Assembly: GCA_035048495.1 (NCBI GenBank)
Contig: CM068540.1
Location: forward strand, 14,244,829 to 14,308,828
Direction: 5' to 3'
Length of the DNA stretch: 64,000 nt
From: Euptelea pleiosperma
Lineage: Eukaryota > Streptophyta > Magnoliopsida > Ranunculales > Eupteleaceae
Shown: positions 11,153 through 22,935 of the stretch, in pieces
Numbering within the stretch: the stretch's first letter is position 1
Layout: the number at the start of each line of letters is the position of its first letter
The notes under the pieces: model-generated
The model's input: the letters and a program-made list of their open reading frames with translations, nothing else
What the model was told of the DNA's origin: nothing
Databases searched by the model: none
Made by a program: the position numbers and the translations under genes

Positions 11153-12266
11153 AACCCTTCTATACCTTCTCTAAATACACACAGAGACACAGAGTGACTT
11201 AATCTTCAACAGAGAGAAGAAAATATTTTATTTATTAGAGTGTCCATTCGAAGAGCAAGAAGCTTATTTTTCGTTCACATCTTATGAGTTTATTCTCTTC
11301 TTGATCAAAACTAAGTGCTTGATCCTTTCCTCAGCTTAGGTCTTCCACTTCTATATTTGACCTAGTAGCCTGAGTGTACCAGTGTGACTCAACACTATTT
11401 TAGCAACCTAGGGTTCAGGGTGTACTGAATCCTTCACCTTCTACAAAGATGGGAGTGTTGAGAATTAAGATCGGAGGAGCCGATCGACAGTAGGTTTGGG
11501 GTGTACCAAACTGAACAAGCGGACAAGGCTTCTTCGCTAGAATGGCGCGCGTGGATTTGTAGCATTGATGATATGGACGCATCGGTAGTAGGCCTTAGCT
11601 AAGGTTGGAAGCTATATTTGCAACGGTGCTGCGTAGGTAACCTTTGTTTCGTTTAACTTTTCAGTTAGTGATACTTTCTATCTGGACGTGGTCCCGTGGT
11701 TTTTCCTTGGCTAAGGTTTCCACGTAAAAATCTCTTGTCTTGAAATCGTTTATTTGTATTCTACAATCTATCTTGATTAGATCAAACGACGAAAAGAAAA
11801 TATACCACGGAGGTATATTCGATTTGAGTCGGTTATGATAATCTGTTATCAAACAACTAAGGCATGCGATTTTATTCCCTTACCATAGATTAGTAAAACT
11901 GTGTAGGTATAAATAATTTTAAATACCTAATCAACCCCCCATTCTACGTATATTGGATTAAAGAGAACAGACCCATGAAATTTCATCTTTTTCTCATTTC
12001 TCCTACTATGTCTGCTAGTATATGCTTTTACGACATGCATTTAGATATCACACTCACTGTACACGTTTTTAATTCTACATTTATTCTGATGATATTACTC
12101 TATATGAGTTGTTGGTGGATGTGCAAGAAATAGACCAAAAGTATTATTATTTCTTTTTATTTTCTTTGAGTGACTGTGAGAAAGTGAGTGACATGTAAAG
12201 GGTTGGGATTGTAATTTTTTATTTTTTTACTCTTTATATGATTTGTGTTTTTGTCACGAAATTGTC

Positions 12267-12278
12267 AAAGGGGGAGAT
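12267..12278 (+). other. Polypurine tract of the SIRE-like relic
   Basis: AAAGGGGGAGAT lies directly before a sequence matching the family-1 LTR start (TATAAAAAATAT against TGTAAAGAATAT, with TG mutated to TA). This fixes the plus orientation of the relic and identifies the following LTR as the 3' LTR. Confidence 0.7.
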
Positions 12279-15200
12279 TATAAAAAATATATCTATATTC
12301 TATTTGACATAATTTCATATGACATAAACACATTGTAATCGAACTTATGAGTGTTAGTAAGGCCTTGAGGATGGCATGGTATGCATCTCTCATTGACTGT
12401 GAAACTAGGTTTTTCCGTGTCGTTGGTTACGGAAACCCTATAATCAACACATTTTTAATAATTAGAGACATTTTATCCTGCAAAATATACATTCTTGCAC
12501 AGTGGAAAGCTGAATGTCAAATCCACACTCGGAGTTAGGGTTACGCATATAAGAACGTGAACATTTCGGAAATGCCACATGCATGATGGAGAGGTGAAAG
12601 TGGGCATTAACGGTTGAAATTAAAACATGATTAGTTTATTTAGGAATTTTATCACACCTATTAATGCAAATAAATAAAAGAAAAGAACTAAAATAAAATG
12701 CAAGTGTTAAAATTGAAATAGTGCCTTTACATAAATTCAAAATAACTACAATGCTCATAAACAAGTACTAAGAAAAATTACATGCATTTAAACTAGAAGG
12801 CCTAAAAAATTAAGAGAGAGAAAGAAAACTAGAGGGCGAAAGAGGATAATCAAGAGAGAGAAAGAGAGAGAGAATTAGAGGAAGGTGAGAGTGAAACTTA
12901 CCATGATTCACATACCTTGGAAATGAAGGAAAAGTGCATCATGGTGCAAGAGGGGCAGCAAGAGAGTGGAGAGAGGATGGTCAAATAGGTGGTGAGGATG
13001 ACGACCTCAAGTCACAGCAAGATGGGTATGCACTTGTAGGTCGCAAGTTTGTGAGGTGGGTAGCTCCATATTTGAGAGAGAGGCACGGCCAGGAGTGGAG
13101 GATCTTACCTTGCAGGTTGGAGGTGTACCCAGAAATGGAGAAATTAACGCCGCGGTTGTGCATAGTTGCAAGAAGATGGAGAAGTCTGGCCAGTGGAGGA
13201 GTTCGTTGTTGGTGTGAAGGGTAGAAGGGTGGTGCTTTGTGGCTGTCGTCAAAGATGAATAGGTGGCCGTCCTTGGAAGGGAGGATGGTTACTGGTTCGT
13301 AAGCACCTTGTGAACAAGCCATTAGATGGGGGCTCAAGGGATGGGGGCTCAAGGGATGAGGACGGTGTTGCACTTTGGATTGGTTTCAATGGTGGAAGGT
13401 GATGGCCAGTAGTGAGGAGATGATAGTTGGAGGCGAGGCAATGGAGGATCAGATTGTGGTGATTTGGAGGAAGTGAATGTGCTTACCGTGACAGATGGGA
13501 GCATGGAGAGATGTAGGCCATGAGAATGGCCATGGTGCAGCGTGGAGAGCCTGAAGCGCATGCCAGATAAGAGAAACCAGTCCGGTGACTTGTCGACTCT
13601 CACAATGAGAGAGAGATGAGAGATTAAGAGAGAAAGAGAGGAGGGGAGAAGACGACCTGAGGAAGAGAGAAAGAGAGGAAGGAGTTGAGAGAGAGAGAGA
13701 GAGCCCATAGGGTTTTCATTCTTTTTCTTTTTTAAAGGTTGGACGTGGGAGGCTATATCCCATTCAATCCACACCGTCCATCTATGTGCCCTCGTTCACT
13801 TCATACCTTACTCACTTCCCATGCTCTTTAATGATTAAAAACCTTTCCTTCTTCCTTTCAATCTTTTGAAACTTTCATTTTCTCTTCTTTTTTTTTTTCA
13901 AAAAAAGGAATCTCTCTTATTCATTTTTTTAATTTACAACCTCCACTTTCTAAAAAAGTTTTGTAACTTTCCACAATTATATTTTTCCAAAGATACTAAT
14001 TCAAAAGATTTTTAAATTTCTTTTCTTTTCTTTTTACAAAATCTTTTGAATTAAAAAGTCTTTATGTTTTGAAAAGTCAACACATTTGAAATCTGGACTC
14101 TCCATTTTAGTGGTTATCTAATTCTCTGATGGACACACCACTCACGCAGTGGATAACCATTTATCTTGTAGATCATGTAACAATCTTACAGAGATTGCGG
14201 GTGGTGATGGGAATTGATGATCGGATGGATCATTGAATGGATGGCTAGATTGATCATGGAATGGATGAGATCAATCAAGGTGGATGGTGACGATCAGATG
14301 GATCATCAAACGGTGGAGATAGACCGAGGTACGTTGTAGGATAAAGTGATTGTGGAAGGAAAGAGGATCAGATGATTGATATTGAGAGTAGATAGAGAGA
14401 ATGAGAGTTTAGAGAGAGGAGAGAGAAAATACTACAATATAAAGAGAAAATGCTAGTAGAGGGTCTTGAACCTTGGTCTCTAATTTGGTCTTCTGCAATC
14501 TTTACCAACTCAGCAAGTCTTCATCTTGTGTAAGTTGATTGAACTTTAATCTCCTTAGTCTCTTTTCTAGAAGTTTTTCTCTCCTTCTCTCTTGGTCATC
14601 TCTCGGGCTTTTCGATCCTCCAACTCTACCCGCACTTGGCCTATAGCTTCTTATCTTCAGCCTGTTAGCTTTTTAGCTTTGGTCAATGGCTTTGGAGATT
14701 GATTGTGGGCTCGCATTCCATCAGAATCATCCGATTGGTATTTCTGCGATAGAAAAGGCAAGTAATGAGACTAAATCGAAAGGACTTTATATCTTAACTT
14801 TCCGAAATGTGTTTAATTCATGCGAATAGTCGGTTTTTGTCTAAGGAATATGTTCTACGCAATGGAAGAAACTCTTACATGGAAAAGTCAATGAAAAGAA
14901 AATTTTTACGAAGGAGAATGTGACAACGCTAAAAGGATAATGGTTTAAAATAAGCACTTTTGAGTGAATATCAGACTGCCTAAAGACTAAAAGACGAAGA
15001 TCGAAGACTTAGAAGATTGAAAAATGATTCATCTGAGGAAGCACGATTTGTCCATTTATGATCGTACTCACTCGCTAGGAAGGTAAGTGACTTAGTGGCC
15101 TTAGACGTAGGATATTAAACTTAATAAATTTGGCTGAAAACTTTGTCACAGAGCAAGACTTCGTTCAGGCCCGAACTGACATTCAGAACCTGAACTAAGG

Positions 15201-16167
15201 GAAGTCCAATCGATTGGACCCTGAGCACCAATCGATTGGAAACACGAAGACAGAACTTCCATAAAAGTCCAATCGATTGGACAGCCAGTCCAATTGATCA
15301 GACTATCAAAGGACCTTGTCAAATCATATCCAGAATTCTTGTTTTCCACTCACCACCTCTTGTTCACCCTTTAGTTCTCTCTATATAAAGCCATCCTTTG
15401 GCTATTATAGCACACACACTTAAATAGAGAAACAGAGAAAACACTCTCAAGTTACTAGAGTATCATTCCATCTTTGAGTGTTTGTTTCCCTAGAGAAAAA
15501 AAATCCAAGTTAGTATTTCTAATCCTTTTAGGCTTTTCTTCTCTCATGATCATAGCTTGAAGTTTATACTTCATCGATAAGCTTGATCGAAACCTCTGCC
15601 TAGGTTATCCTTAGTATCCACCCTGGTAAGCCAGAGAGTACCATGTGTAATACAATCGCAATTGAGCAATGTTGAGGTGTCATGGCATATTGAATCATTC
15701 ACTTTTGAGACTAGACTGGCAAGTAAGAATAAGAAGGGCGCTCATGGAACTCAACGCATGGAGCCAAAAAATGTGGATGCACCGGTAGTTGGCCTAGAGG
15801 GTTCTATGTTGTAAGTAAACGGAACTGCATAGGTAACTTCTGTAACTCGGAACTTTTCGATTACTGATACTTTCCGTCTGGACGTGGTTCGGTGGTTTTC
15901 CTTGGTTAAGGTTTTCAGGATAAAAATTGCATGTGTAATGGCTTGTTCATTTATATTCCACACCTTGTTTAGATTAACACAAACGACTAAGAAATGATGT
16001 CACAAAGATATCTATTAGATCTGAATTGGTTGTGAGAATTATTGTTTAAATCACTTGCAAATATATGCGATTCACACCTACCTAGTCTAGTAAATTGAAT
16101 TAGGTTGCACTAATAGTTAAATAATAATTACCTATTCAACCCCCCTTTTAGGTATCATTAAGTTTCA
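12279..16167 (+). mobile_element. 3' LTR of the SIRE-like relic, split by solo LTR c
   Basis: Piece 12279-12399 aligns with the first 120 bp of the family-1 LTR. It resumes at 14979 after solo LTR c and its target duplication, and runs to TAAGTTTCA at 16167. The net length is about 1310 bp, shorter than the solo copies because its 12-mer array (about 15195-15300) has only about four units. TATA-like CTATATAAAG is at 15381-15390, and the CCTATTCAACCCCCC end block is near 16131-16145. The GAGAG following 16167 could be one TSD copy; its partner was not found. Confidence 0.75.
12400..14973 (-). mobile_element. Solo LTR, family 2 copy c
   Basis: A 2574-bp minus-strand LTR. The plus strand starts TGAAACTAGGTTTTTCC and ends GAGTGAATATCA. 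A perfect TSD GACTG (12395-12399 and 14974-14978) sits inside the SIRE-like 3' LTR. The family 3' block (CCGTGTCGTTGG and CACTCGGAGTTAG) is at 12415-12540. The interior is GA/CT-rich, and the ORFs at 12934-13774 are low-complexity readings in opposing frames with no recognisable domain. Confidence 0.85.
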
Positions 16168-16929
16168 GAGAGAAAATTTCGCTTTCTCCACGTGGATTGT
16201 ACCCACTTCTATTAGCTGGGTTTTGGAGATAGACGTGAAAAATCCTTTGGAACCATGGTAGATAGTTATCTTTACAATCCCAAGGATAAACAATCCGATG
16301 TCCAAGTTACGACTCAGCTAATAAGTGACTAGGCCACTACTCCCACAATTGATCCAACAATCAGTACACAACCTTATACTAGCTGGAGATACATAACTTT
16401 ATTGGCTTGAACAAGTGCAAATGGTTTGAGAGGGATGGACTGAACATGTCTAAACTGTCCAAGAACTCGACTAGGTGATAGGTCTCAATGACATCAAAGG
16501 ACCTCAGGCAGCCACATAAGTATGCAATCTCAAGAAAGGGGTAATCATCCTTAATACAAAGATGTAATAATCTATGATAAATAATATATTATAATTTACC
16601 TAACTCGGATCCAAAAAGTCAAGTACCTCCCGAAGTATATTATCAAATTAGATGTTGGATCTCCGGTTGGTGTCGTTGGAATTCAACTTTTAATTCGGGG
16701 ATCACCGACTTTGTACTTTAAGTCTGGGATATCCCTAGTAAATTGAAAGTGTTCATCTACCCATGCTTACACAATAATAGTAATGATCAAAAAAATTAGA
16801 TAAAATCAATACAAAATGTAAAGTGTGCTTGAGAACTATACCTCTAGTTGTGTAAGTGTTAGTGGTGAAATGTGGACCGACACATTGTGGGGACTATTCG
16901 ACACGCTTTTTTATTTGGGTTATTTTATA
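16168..16929. other. Unassigned spacer
   Basis: Nothing certain is visible. The stretch has no ORF of note, no terminal repeats and no RNA gene signature. It may be retroelement internal sequence, but I cannot support that. Confidence 0.4.
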
Positions 16930-17405
16930 GTTTTTAGTAAATGGGCATTTTGAAAATTTAAAAGGTCTGGGAACTGTTTGGTAAAAAAGGGGGAAAATAT
17001 ATTATATATAGGGGTGGGCTGATAAGATAAAGAAAAGAGACATTTTTTATTACTTTGAGAGATTTACTAAAAAAGAGGGACTTGTAAAGAAAAAATGAGA
17101 GTTTCGGACTTCTTTCTCCCACTTTGGGAGAGAGAAGAAAGCTTTAATGGAAAATATGTTTTATTTTTCATATTTTAATTCCTAATTTCCATTATTAAGC
17201 TAGTTTGTTTTGTTTTGTTGTTTCTCTCTCCCTCCTCTCCTTTTGATGTGAATCCGACCCTACTTTGCGAACTTCGATAGAATCCGCTCTCTTTAAAGAT
17301 TGATCTTCGAATCAAGACCATTGATGGGTCTATTAGGCTTAGAGGCCTCTCGATGAACAGATCGGGAGAGAGCAAACTTCTACTGCCAAAAATTCCCTCA
17401 ACAGT
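16930..17405 (+). repeat. Family-4 LTR-like fragment, plus orientation
   Basis: It contains TATATATAGGGGTGGGCT near 17003-17020, followed by GAGATTT and GGGACTTGTAAAG blocks. These are the reverse-complement counterpart of the two copies at 18034-18444 and 18928-19366. Boundaries are approximate. The Ser/Arg-rich minus ORF at 17175-17375 is incidental. Confidence 0.5.
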
Positions 17406-18033
17406 TGTAATGCATAATTAAAAGAATAAAATAATACTCGTGTTGAGTATTGAATAGTGGACGTAGGTGCAGAGTCACCGAACCACTATAAATATTTGTC
17501 TTGTGTGATTGTGATTGTTTGTATATCTTGTCCCATATACCTCTCTCTTTGTTTTATGGATGATTTAATTTTGGTTGATTGATCTTTTCCCCCTTGTGTG
17601 ATCATTTATTTTAAAACCTACATTAATCCGTAGAGAATTTTTCTTGTTCATCCCACTCCTCTAAGACATATTGTGGTAATTATAAAGGAATTTCAAGTTT
17701 GGTATACATGCTCAATGTCATATCAGTAACCCTAAATTATCTTTCCCATGGGGGCATAATAGAGGCGATGGGGGCAGCAATGAGCATGGATGATGGTGGG
17801 CTCCGATCGACTGGAGGTGATGATGATGACAATGGCAAGGTAGATTTTTTTTCTTTTCTTCACTTCTCTCTTTCTCCTCTTCCATTTTAATCTCTTCTTA
17901 TTTTCTTCTCTTTGGCATTGTAGGTTGGCAGACATGGAGCCACCATGGACGAGTGGCTGGCTAGTGCTGGCATTGAATTCTATTTTTTTTTTTGTCAATT
18001 ACGATGTTATCGGGTAAGAAAATGGGTTGTGGG
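17406..18033. other. Unassigned spacer
   Basis: AT-rich sequence with a short Asp/Gly/Met-rich ORF (17699-17890) that resembles no family I know. No repeat boundary is evident before the TGTTGAAGG terminus at 18034. Confidence 0.35.
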
Positions 18034-18444
18034 TGTTGAAGGAAATTTAAACCCCGCCTTGTCACACCGAAAGGCTTCTAGACCAAAAACTCCATCAATG
18101 GTAACATTTCGAGGAAGAACTCAAATTCTACTGAAGTCTACGATGTAGAGCCAGATTTGCAAGAAGAAGAAGAAGAAAACAACTACAAACATGAAAATAA
18201 AGAATTAACCATGGAAATAAACCAAATATCTATATTCCTCTCCCTCCTAAAAAGTGGGAAGGAGAGGTCTCCAAAGTCTCTTCTTTTTCATAAGTCCCTC
18301 TCTTTTTTTTGCAAATCTCTACAAAATTAAAATAGAAGCCCTCTATGAGCCCACCCATATAAATAACATTTTCCCCTTTTTACAAACTAGCACCTAGATA
18401 TGTCAATAAATAAAATAAAAATCCCCAAAATACAAAAAAGTGTC
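18034..18444 (-). repeat. Family-4 LTR, left copy
   Basis: Direct repeat partner of 18928-19366. Shared landmarks are CACACCGA(A/G)AGGCTTCTAG, CCAAAAACTCCATCAA and CCTCTCCCTC. Right boundary approximate. Confidence 0.55.
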
Positions 18445-18927
18445 AAATACCCCTCTTTATGTGCTAATCGTCTCAACTCCCAAACATGAATGAAATATCT
18501 CCAAAGACCTCGCAAATGCCATAGGGCAAATTTTTAACCTCCTATGTTTGATGCGTAAGCCAAATTACAAAAATCTCTCTCAAACGATGTAACTAAAAGC
18601 ATGTAAACACTAGTCATAATAACTCTGATGTCATATGATGGCGACATAATCAATCACATAAAAGACCTAGGGGTATGTCTAATGTATGCAACAATAGATG
18701 TGAATGTGCAAGTCCTAGGCCTTACATGTGCACAAGTGGAACATCAAAATGTTGAAGGGGGCACATCATAAAGAGCATCCTTTTTTTTTATTTTCTTTCT
18801 CTTTTTTCCCTTCTTTTTTTTGGATTTTTTGAAAAATTTTGAGATTATTTGGGGGGAGGGGGGTTACATGAAAATGAAAGAAAAATTATTTTTTTGAACC
18901 CAGTCAAATTTGGCAACAATGCCATTT

Positions 18928-19366
18928 TGTTGAAGGAAATTTTGACTCTAAAAGTTTGCTTCCTCTCGGCCTATCACACCGAGAGGCTTCTAGGCCAAAA
19001 ACTCCATCAACAGTAACGTTATGATGAAGAGAACTCAGATTTTATCGAAGTCCACGATGTAGGGCCAAATTTGCACAAAAAAGAAGTGGAAGAAGAGGGA
19101 AACAACTACAAACATGGAAAATAACTAATTAACTATGGAAATAAATCAAATACTATATTCCTCTCCCTCTCAAAGTGGGAGGAAGGTCTCCAAAGTCTCT
19201 CCCTTCTTTACAAGTCCTCTTTTTCTGCAAATCTCTAGAAAATTGAAATAGAAGTCCTCCCGTTCTTTATGAGCCCACCCCTATATATAACATTTTCTCC
19301 CTTTTTACAAATCAACCCCCGGATATGTCTAAAAGAATAAAAATCCCCAAAATACAAAAAGTGTTG
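18928..19366 (-). repeat. Family-4 LTR, right copy
   Basis: Direct repeat partner of 18034-18444, with the same landmarks in the same order. In the minus orientation this would be the 5' LTR because the PBS-like stretch borders its left edge. Confidence 0.55.
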
Positions 19367-20675
19367 GATACCACGCCTGACATGTCGATCCACACTTCAC
19401 TACTAATAGTAGGTGTCAGTCGAGGCATGAGGGTGTTGCAAGTGTCAGTCGAAGTGTGGGTGTGTGTTGCAGTCTGAAGTGGCACACCATTGTGCTATAA
19501 AAGTTTCTTCTTTTTTTCTTCCTTTTTTTTATTTTGGTTGGCTACTACCAGCTGAGGTGCTAGCTGAGGGGAGGAGGAAGTTGCCACCGTTGTTGTGGAG
19601 GAGTTGTTGGTCAGTACCGACAATGTGTTGAAACCTGTATATTTTTTTATCCCTTCTACCTTCTTTTTTATGTTGGTTGCGATTGTCGAGGTGGTATGGG
19701 AGATTGGCAGAAAGCTGTGAAGGAAATGCTATCAAATTTTTTTTCTATGTTTTTCTTTTGAAGTAAATCAAACACCGAAAAAGGGCAGGCGTAGCCGGGG
19801 TGCAGTGCTACCGCCTGTAAGGGACAAGCGAAACCAAGGTGATGTTTCTACCACCGGTAAGGAGCCACTATATAAGGTTACGATGAATCTGAGTCGTCTT
19901 TTCCTCTTCTTTTCCTATTTGATAGGATAGGGAAGACATTGTCGGTTTGGATAGCGGTTCTGCATCCTTCCCACAAACGACACCATTTTGTGAGGGTAAA
20001 TTTGGGGGAATCGTCGGATGTTCACAGATTCATGCACCACAAACAAATAACAATAGACACATTGTAATCAAGCCATAAGGATAGTAAAATAATAATAAAA
20101 ATAAAATGAGGAAAAGAGACAAGGAGAGGAATCATTTTTAATGAGGTTCATCGTCAAATCCAATTGACTACATCCTCGGCCTCATTGGTGGAGGCAATCC
20201 ACTATGAATTTGAGTAGTACAATACTTCTTTACTACATAGTATTGAATATTGAAATGATCTCCTCTTCGGTGGAGGGGTCTAATAAATAGCAAAAATAAA
20301 GTCTTCTCCTAAAAATAAGGAAACAAAGAAATGAAAAGATACTGAGTGTGGGAGAGCAATATAGGAATTAGAATCCTTTCCAAAATAGAATGCCTGCTAA
20401 CGTAGGAATAAGGAGATGATCAAGTACATCACGGGCAGTGATATGGTGTAACCAGGTTGCATGGTAGGGATAATGTACCCTAGAAATAACCTCGAGATAC
20501 ATGGTGAGATATATGGCTAGGATGAATTGGTTATTTATGGTATCCACACTCTAGAAAGTCATTGCCAAAATTGATCTCACATTGCCAAATGATGAACAAT
20601 GTCATCCTTGCTCCTGAAATTATCCATACAATGAAACAAAAAAGAGAGAAATCACATCCAATGGCAATAAACTAC
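19367..20675. other. Unassigned repeat-like DNA
   Basis: No gene is seen. The segment near 20150-20210 (AATCCAATTGACTACATCC and GTGGAGGCAATCCAC) resembles the minus strand of a copia LTR leader but has no defined ends. T-rich tracts lie near 19505-19535 and 19738-19750. Confidence 0.35.
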
Positions 20676-21486
20676 TGTAAGGGGTATATTTTTGACTATA
20701 CACGTAGACAACCCTGATGGTGACACGTGTCCTTCCAAGCCAAGACAATGATCACCAGTCGAGACAACAATCACTGGTGGGGACAATGATGGTGGCCGAT
20801 ACATATACTATGTCAGAGACGCCGCACGTTGACCGAAACCATGTAGCTTTGTAAAAAAAATTTGCATTCATCAACACCTCGACATCGGGCACACAGACAA
20901 GTAAGATTTACGAATTCTGAGTCGGCCCAATGGATTGATGAATGACACCCTATATTTTAGTCGGCCATGACTCGGTCAAATGGACAATAGAACCTCATAT
21001 GCCTTATCCAGCGAAGAAATATATAAAATGGGAAACGAATGAAGAACAACCACCTATTGTACTATTCCACCAAAGCACGATCTACTCCAAGTCATACATA
21101 AGACAAAAGATCTGGGCACTGATTGGTACGGTATCAATCGTGCTCCTAGACACCTCATTGGGTTCACCTTCTATAAATAGAGAGCTACAGTAACGAAGAA
21201 GGTAAGCAATCTTAGTGTAAAACTTCAGTATTATTGGCCAAAGGAATATTGACTTAAGCATCGGAGGCTCTACGGTGGATTGCCCACCAACGGAGCTCAT
21301 TTGAAGGTATTATCGGCGAGGTCAGCTTCCAAAATGGCTCATTCGGAGCAGGTGTCGATGTGCATGGATTCGAAGTCGATATAGTCGAACGAGACTCAAC
21401 CAGACGTCGACTAGGAGATTACAAGACTTAACATCTGATTAGACTATTGCGCGAATCTCGAGGGGGTAAGGGATTTTTCCCCTACA
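20676..21486 (+). mobile_element. 811-bp solo LTR
   Basis: It starts TGTAAGGGGTATA and ends TTTTCCCCTACA, so the termini are a short inverted repeat (TGTAAGGGG / CCCCTACA). Flanks are ACTAC (20671-20675) and ACTAG (21487-21491), a TSD with one mismatch. A TATA box (CTATAAATAGAGAG) lies near 21171-21184 on the plus strand, which orients it. The overlapping short ORFs have no recognisable domain. Superfamily not assigned. Confidence 0.65.
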
Positions 21487-22035
21487 ACTAGACAATCCAA
21501 AGAGTATGATCGGGTCAAATGAAGCCATTCATTTTGATACTCTAAAGAAAAGGTTCTTTATCACATGATCGTGATCATTTCGAACAAAATCCATCCTTAG
21601 GTTTCAATTTCACCATTTTATCAAAAAAAATTCTTTCTTTGTGTTGAAATTCAAGCGAAAATGTATGAAATTAGGGTTTCAATTTCAACAAGTTATCTGT
21701 TAACTTCATTGGTATCTAGTCTATTAGTTAAATTCCTTTGCAAAAATTAATGAACATATTTCATGGAATGGAAGATTTTTCAGAGTCTGTAGATTGTTTG
21801 ATTAAAGGTTTTTTTTCTTTAAAGTATTTGGATATTTGGTTTATCTTCTTCTTTGATTAGTTTTGTTGTTGTGATCTGGTATTCTATTTGTTACTTCATG
21901 AATGTATTTGTTTGATGACAATGTGTTTCATTGGATCCAATATTGTCCAATTATTGTATATGATTTTTATTAGTAATTGTGCAGGTTCAGAGTTCAGACC
22001 ATGTTTTTTTTGCTTTTGGAAGTAAAAGAATTAAC
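21487..22035. other. Unassigned spacer
   Basis: AT-rich sequence with TTAGGGTTTCAATTTCA-like segments. No ORF, terminal repeat or RNA gene is seen. Confidence 0.35.
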
Positions 22036-22613
22036 TTTTGGGAAATTTTATTTGCACCCCCGAAATTCCAAAAGCACCCCCTCGCCCCACCACTTCATCC
22101 CCTTCATACTTCGATCCAATCAATTGATCGATCAAGAGGCTAATCTCTTTTGTTTGGGTCGGTAGCTAAAAGAAAGTCCTTGCTTTCTCTTGAACAAGGG
22201 AAGGGTAGTAGTCAATCATGATGGGAGAGGTCGTTAGAGTCATTTTGATGAAGATAGAATGACAGTTTAAAGGTCCCTTAAGGTGGCCCCTCTCTCTCCC
22301 ACCCTGTACCTCTCACTACTCTCCCTCACTCCCACTCCCCCTCTCTCTCACCATTCTCCTTCCTCTCACCCCTTTCTCTCCCATCCCTCTCTCTCACTCT
22401 CCATGTCTCTCTCTTTCTCTCCACCTCTGTTTCTCTCTTTCCCACCCTGCACCTCTCTCTCTCTCTCACCCTCTCCACCTCTCTCTCACCACTCTTCTTC
22501 ACTCTCACTCCCCCTCTCTCTCTCACCACTCTCCCTCCCTCTCACTCCCCCTCTCTCTCACTCTCCATGTCTCTCTCTTTTTCTCAACCCTTGTTTCTCT
22601 GTCTCACTCCCCA

Positions 22614-22648
<35 letters not shown>

Positions 22649-22935
22649 ATTTAGCCCCCACAGTAATGAAAATTGTGGGGGTTAAAAACCCAGAGAGAGA
22701 TGAGAGGAGAGGAAAGAGATAGAGAGATTGTGAGAGAGAGAGTTACAGTATAGAGGAAAAGAGAGGGGAGAATGGTGGAAGGAGAGAGAGAGAGAGAGGT
22801 GGAGAGGGAGAGAGAGGTGGCGATGAAGAGAGACAAAGTGGGATGGGGGTGCTTTTAGTTTTTTTGTTTTGTTTTTTTTAAATTCTTGTTCTGGGGTGCT
22901 TTATGAATTTCTTGTTCTCGGCAAATGCAAATATT
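22036..22935. repeat. Large CT/GA palindromic element (MITE-like)
   Basis: The left arm starts TTTTATTTGCACCCCCGAA and ATTCCAAAAGCACCCC, and the right arm ends with an imperfect inverted copy (GGGGTGCTTTATGAATTTC, then TTGCATTTG-like). Between them lie a pyrimidine-rich arm at 22280-22650, (CT)n with CACCCTCCACC-type variants, and a purine-rich arm at 22690-22830. The centre near 22655-22690 is the hairpin GCCCCCACA / TTGTGGGGG. Ser/Leu/Pro ORFs here are microsatellite readings. No TSD was identified. Confidence 0.55.

Larger units (their letters stand above)
10316..11985 (+). mobile_element. Solo LTR, SIRE-type (family 1)
   Basis: A 1670-bp LTR from TGTAAAGAATATT to GAAATTTCA, with a perfect TSD TCTTT (10311-10315 and 11986-11990). 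From left to right it holds a terminal block shared with 12279 and with the minus-strand copy at 29931-31553, an array of CCAATCGATTGG-like 12-mers (10659-11060), and a TATA box near 11143. Next come the block ending GACGTGGTCCCGTGG and the CCTAATCAACCCCCC block typical of SIRE-type LTR ends. It is inserted in the 3' internal region of the SIRE-like relic, so same-family sequences are nested. Confidence 0.85.
7812..16167 (+). mobile_element. SIRE-like Ty1/copia relic with env-like region
   Basis: The order on the plus strand is a gag remnant (7851-8280), an env-like region (8581-9920), a PPT (12267-12278) and a 3' LTR (12279-16167). An env-like region after pol is known in the SIRE lineage of Ty1/copia. 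Protease, integrase and RT are missing: gag and the env-like region are only about 300 bp apart. No 5' LTR is recognisable; the family-3 LTR adjoins on the left. Later insertions are the mini LTR at 8292-8357, a solo SIRE-type LTR (10316-11985) and solo LTR c (12400-14973). The element cannot be autonomous. Confidence 0.65.
18034..19366 (-). mobile_element. Small non-autonomous LTR element (family 4)
   Basis: Two direct repeats of about 411 bp (18034-18444) and 439 bp (18928-19366) both begin TGTTGAAGGAAATTT on the plus strand and end near AAAATACAAAAAGTGT. On the minus strand each carries TATATAGGGGTGGGCT. The roughly 480-bp interior has no ORF. Immediately left of the right-hand repeat, the minus strand reads TGGCATTGTTGCCAAAT, a decayed match to the TGGCGCCGTTGCC-type PBS of some plant LTR elements. 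No clean TSD was found. This fits a LARD/TRIM-like element. Confidence 0.5.

Noticed and set aside
7851..12278. A CRISPR array, prophage or bacterial operon
   Set aside because: Nothing here has direct repeats with unique equal spacers or prokaryotic gene organisation; the sequence is plant nuclear repeat DNA.
22283..22654. 123-residue Ser/Leu/Pro ORF
   Set aside because: It is a reading of a (CT)n-rich microsatellite with no start context or domain.
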